Source: Candidatus Acetothermia bacterium
Lineage (GTDB): Bacteria > Bipolaricaulota > Bipolaricaulia > Bipolaricaulales > Bipolaricaulaceae
DNA length: 7,454 nt
NCBI GenBank assembly: GCA_023255835.1
Contig: JAGDVW010000045.1
Span: forward strand, 9,567-17,020
Direction: 5' to 3'
Under the pieces are notes generated by a model, which had not been told where the DNA came from, searched no databases, and saw only the letters and a list, made by a program, of their open reading frames with translations. The position numbers were made by a program, and so were the translations under genes. Each line of letters opens with the position of its first letter. The stretch's first letter is position 1. This document shows positions 5,078 to 7,454 of this stretch, in pieces.

Positions 5078-7132
5078 TCAGAAGTTCCACACGAACCCGA
5101 CGTAAACCTGTCCCAGAGTAGGCGAGACGTTCGTCACAGCCTTAAGGCCTGAGGCGATGGGGATCTCCGCGTCGATCCACATTCGCTTGATGCCGAAGAT
5201 TTTGCCGGTGGGACTGAAGAAAGTGGTGATGGCGAGGTTCCAAGAGCCGCAGCAACCCTGGCCACAGAACCCAAGCTTAGCCATCTCGTACTCGTCGTCG
5301 AAGAAGATGTCGGCCTGGAAGATCTCCTCGATCTTCGCCACGTTGAGGGCGGTGAGGATTTCCAAGTACCCGCAGGGAGCGAGGTCACAACGAACCTTCC
5401 AGCCATAGATCTCTATCCCCTGGAGGGAGAGGCCGCTTGTCCGCACGTCGCCGTAGACGGCGAAGCAGCCGCTCAGGCCAGGCCAGGAGAAGCGCGGCGA
5501 GACCTTCTTGAAGGCCGTGCCGAACTCCACATCCAGGCCCATGGTGATCCCGCAGCAGGGGCTGAACAGGTTATCCATGGAGAGTTTCAGATGCCGGAAG
5601 CCCGCCTTGGTGAAGAAGAGCTCGCTCGTGAAGGTGATGCCGCAGCAAAGGCTCAGGTCCTTGAACTTGAGGGTGAGGTCCTTGAACATGATGCCACAAC
5701 AGCAGTCTTCAAAGCGCAGGGTTCCCTCGAAGTTCCCCACCTTTGCCGAGAGGGTGTAGCGCATGTAAGCGGGCATGGGATCGCCCACCAATCTGACAGC
5801 ATTGCTATCGTAAGCGTAACCATGGGCATCCGGATCCACCGGCCCCCCGGTCACCGGGTGATCGGTGCGCATATTGCCAGGCCACCAGCCGTTGATCACG
5901 TATTTGTACTGATGAGGACCGGGCGGAAGGTCGATCGTCACCGACCAAATGCCCGTGGTTGGGTCGTAAGACATGGCGGTGGCGGAGTCGCTTGAATTCC
6001 AGCCGTCGAAGTCGCCGGCCACGTTCACCGAGGTCACCGTCTCCCCGGAAGCGGGGATGTAGCGGAAAGTCACGGGAACGGTGGCGGCCAGGTTGCACTC
6101 GTCCCGGATCACCCGCACCGCGTTGAGACCGCCGAACCCGTCGTCAACGTAGTTTAGGTACCACCGGCCAAGATCAGGATCTATCGGCCCTCCTGTGATC
6201 GGGTGATCGTCGCGCATGCTGCTCGGCCACCAGCCGTTGATCACGTATTTGTACTTATGGGGACCAGGGGTGAGGTAGATCGTCACCCGCCACTCACCGG
6301 AGACCGGGTCGTAGGACATGGCGGTGTAGGGGTCGGAGGGGTTCCAGCCATCGAAGTCGCCAGCCACGTTCACCGAGGTCACCGTCTCTCCGGAGGCAGG
6401 GATGTAGCGGAAGGTAACGGCCACTGGGCAGCGGTCATCCGGCAAGTATCCTTCAGCCCAATGCTCCACTTTGGCCGAAAGGTCCAGCCCGAAAAGGGGC
6501 GGCTTCAACTCCAGGAAGGTGTGTTTGTATTTGATGGCCTGGGGGTCAAAGTACATGCCGGCCTTGACCTCGGTGGCCCCCAAAAGAAGCCCGGAGAGTT
6601 CAAACCCCTGCTCCTCGAATGCCCCACCAAATCCCATCTTCGTCAGGCTTTTCAGGGAGAAGCCGTGGACGGGAAAGGCGAGGGTGAGATGGTTTTTGTC
6701 GATGAGGGGCGAAGGCAAAAGCCGGATTTTAAAGTCCCAGGTGCCGGAGAAGTACAGCCCCACCCGACGGACGGCGTTGCGCCCACCAAACCCATCGTCC
6801 ACATACCCGTGGGCCTCGAAGTCCACTGGCCCGCCGCCCCGGGCAGTGGCCATGTCTTTGGGCCACTGGCCGTTGATGTAGAACTTGTACTGGTGCTCCC
6901 CGGGATCGAGACAAACGGTGATGGCCCAAGTGCCGTCGGGCTGCTTTTCCATGGGCCATTCGCCCCAGTTGTTGAACGAGCCGCGCAAGCTCACGGAGCG
7001 CACCACCTCCCCGGGAAGGGGCACGTAGCGGAACGTCACCGCGTACTTTCCCGGCGGGCAGGCCACCTGGGCCAACACCCCAAACGCTGCCAAACCCAAA
7101 CTCACAAGGAGAACCAATGCTTTGCCCCTCAT
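5078..7132 (-). CDS. Exported protein with three CBM48-like modules and a beta-barrel-like region
   Basis: 684 residues; not a family I can name. A signal peptide spans about 1-21 (MRGKALVLLVSLGLAAFGVL). Three beta-sandwich modules resemble CBM48/AMPK-type glycogen-binding domains: 29-123 (VTFRYVP, LRGSFNNWGEWPM, HQYKFYINGQWP), 235-341 and 351-447 (both VTFRYIPASGETVTSVNVAG, DFDGWN, YKYVINGWWP). Modules 2 and 3 are close copies. Between modules 1 and 2 (about 124-230) and after module 3 (456-684) lie alternating amphipathic stretches typical of outer-membrane strands, ending VGFVWNF with a terminal Phe as in BAM-dependent barrels. The C-terminal part is rich in paired Cys (CCCGI, CCGIT twice, CCGSW). 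The likely role is surface binding of starch or maltodextrin, possibly with a pore, upstream of MalEFG. The ATG at 7132 is preferred because AAAGGAGGG (7136-7144) precedes it and the signal peptide follows directly; an upstream in-frame TTG at 7162 lacks a ribosome site. Confidence 0.8.
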   Translation of the reverse strand: MRGKALVLLVSLGLAAFGVLAQVACPPGKYAVTFRYVPLPGEVVRSVSLRGSFNNWGEWPMEKQPDGTWAITVCLDPGEHQYKFYINGQWPKDMATARGGGPVDFEAHGYVDDGFGGRNAVRRVGLYFSGTWDFKIRLLPSPLIDKNHLTLAFPVHGFSLKSLTKMGFGGAFEEQGFELSGLLLGATEVKAGMYFDPQAIKYKHTFLELKPPLFGLDLSAKVEHWAEGYLPDDRCPVAVTFRYIPASGETVTSVNVAGDFDGWNPSDPYTAMSYDPVSGEWRVTIYLTPGPHKYKYVINGWWPSSMRDDHPITGGPIDPDLGRWYLNYVDDGFGGLNAVRVIRDECNLAATVPVTFRYIPASGETVTSVNVAGDFDGWNSSDSATAMSYDPTTGIWSVTIDLPPGPHQYKYVINGWWPGNMRTDHPVTGGPVDPDAHGYAYDSNAVRLVGDPMPAYMRYTLSAKVGNFEGTLRFEDCCCGIMFKDLTLKFKDLSLCCGITFTSELFFTKAGFRHLKLSMDNLFSPCCGITMGLDVEFGTAFKKVSPRFSWPGLSGCFAVYGDVRTSGLSLQGIEIYGWKVRCDLAPCGYLEILTALNVAKIEEIFQADIFFDDEYEMAKLGFCGQGCCGSWNLAITTFFSPTGKIFGIKRMWIDAEIPIASGLKAVTNVSPTLGQVYVGFVWNF
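5828..6075 (-). repeat. Intragenic direct repeat, copy encoding CBM-like module 3
   Basis: Direct repeat with the copy at 6173-6420, offset exactly 345 bp (115 codons). The stretch around 5999-6075 differs from its partner at only a handful of bases in about 75, largely at third positions, so the duplication is fairly recent or kept alike by gene conversion. Confidence 0.8.
6173..6420 (-). repeat. Intragenic direct repeat, copy encoding CBM-like module 2
   Basis: Partner of 5828-6075. Module 2 and module 3 share identical peptides VTFRYIPASGETVTSVNVAG and YKYVINGWWP. Module 1 (6764-7048) is clearly related in protein but much more divergent in DNA. Confidence 0.8.
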
Positions 7133-7140
7133 GAACCCTC

Positions 7141-7159
7141 CTTTCCACAAGCTGGAAAG
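7141..7159 (-). promoter_or_regulatory. Leader hairpin overlapping the ribosome site of the CBM/barrel gene
   Basis: On the transcript strand CTTTCCA-GCTTG-TGGAAAG, a 7-bp stem with a 5-base loop. Its 3' arm supplies the AAAG of the AAAGGAGGG ribosome site of the gene starting at 7132. It could tune translation or protect the 5' end. The 70-bp gap (7133-7202) shows no convincing promoter, so the gene may be transcribed from upstream. Confidence 0.4.
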
Positions 7160-7202
7160 CAAAACCTCAACCCCATTTTCAAACCTCCGCTCTCACCTCC
7201 CT

Positions 7203-7454
7203 TCAGCGGACCTCCACAGGAAGGACCACGGCGTAGCTTCGCCCGGGTACATAGCTTCCGAGCATGCGCACTTGGTCCTCCACGGTGGGGGCCAAAATGT
7301 CGTAGATCTGCGGGGCCCACATGGGATCGGGGCAGCCCCCGCCCGTCCACTCGCCCGGCGCCTTCCCGATGGGCCGGATGTGGTTGGGGCCGTAACCGTC
7401 CTGGGAACCAACAAGGACGTAGTGCCAGCCGCGGATCTCGGGGACAAGGCTTTT
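7203..7454 (-). CDS. C-terminal end of alpha-glucan-active protein with glucodextranase-type C-terminal module (partial)
   Basis: The last 83 residues of a protein whose start lies beyond the right edge. The sequence includes IRGWHYVLVGSQDGYGPNHI, GEWTGGGCPDPMWAPQIYDI and LAPTVEDQVRMLGSYVPG, and ends AVVLPVEVR before TGA at 7203-7205. The pattern W-x-Y-x-V-L-V-G-S-x-D-G-Y-G-P, then GGG, then a D-I/L-L-x-P...Q..(M/I)L segment, is that of the C-terminal binding module of glucodextranases and of many amylopullulanase or DOMON-containing proteins (Pfam Glucodextran_C). The protein is therefore probably an extracellular or cell-surface alpha-glucan hydrolase, or a carbohydrate-binding protein, feeding the transporter downstream. 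The catalytic part is outside the window, so enzyme type is not established. Its stop is 70 bp from the next gene on the same strand, in line with an operon. Confidence 0.72.
   Translation of the reverse strand, partial: KSLVPEIRGWHYVLVGSQDGYGPNHIRPIGKAPGEWTGGGCPDPMWAPQIYDILAPTVEDQVRMLGSYVPGRSYAVVLPVEVR

Noticed and set aside
5051..5083. Promoter upstream of malE (TAAAAT with a weak TTCTGA about 15 bp upstream)
   Set aside because: The -35 match and spacing are poor and the box sits in the 54-bp gap of an apparent operon; too weak to list as a feature.
3818..5152. Long plus-strand open frame of 444 codons across malE
   Set aside because: It is the antisense shadow of malE and the end of the CBM/barrel gene; the product is low-complexity, rich in His, Gly, Arg and Glu, with no family features, while the minus-strand MalE is unmistakable.

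Overview
The window shows the minus-strand end of a maltodextrin/alpha-glucan utilisation locus from a bacterium with an outer membrane, next to about 1.3 kb of decayed insertion-sequence DNA. In transcription order (right to left) the genes are: the 3' end of a large alpha-glucan-active protein with a glucodextranase-type C-terminal module (7203-7454, cut by the window edge); an exported 684-residue protein with three starch-binding-like modules and beta-barrel-like segments ending in Phe (5078-7132); malE (3839-5023); malF (2243-3799); and malG (1381-2253). All lie on the same strand, with gaps of 70, 54 and 39 bp and an 11-bp malF/malG overlap, so they probably form one operon. No malK ATPase gene is present.

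The inferred pathway runs from outside to inside. Alpha-glucan is held and trimmed by the upstream enzyme and by the CBM-bearing outer-membrane protein. Maltodextrins reach the periplasm, MalE binds them, and MalFG with an ATPase encoded elsewhere imports them. This resembles the Bacteroidetes Sus strategy in outline, but uses an ABC importer and an unfamiliar CBM/beta-barrel protein.

The organism cannot be named from this window. A soluble MalE without a lipobox and a barrel-like protein with a C-terminal aromatic residue suggest a diderm. The GC-rich sequence and strong AAAGGAGG ribosome sites would fit a deep-branching, possibly thermophilic lineage such as Bipolaricaulota/Acetothermia (OP1), but that is a guess.

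Positions 1-1380 hold no intact gene. A minus-strand IS256/Mutator-type transposase with several frameshifts, two stops and internal deletions lies between inverted ends at 319-337 and 1104-1122. A second, shorter remnant of a related element lies head-to-head with it on the plus strand (1119-1262). Positions 1-342 hold an unrecognised broken reading frame. I saw no convincing terminator downstream of malG (1263-1380).
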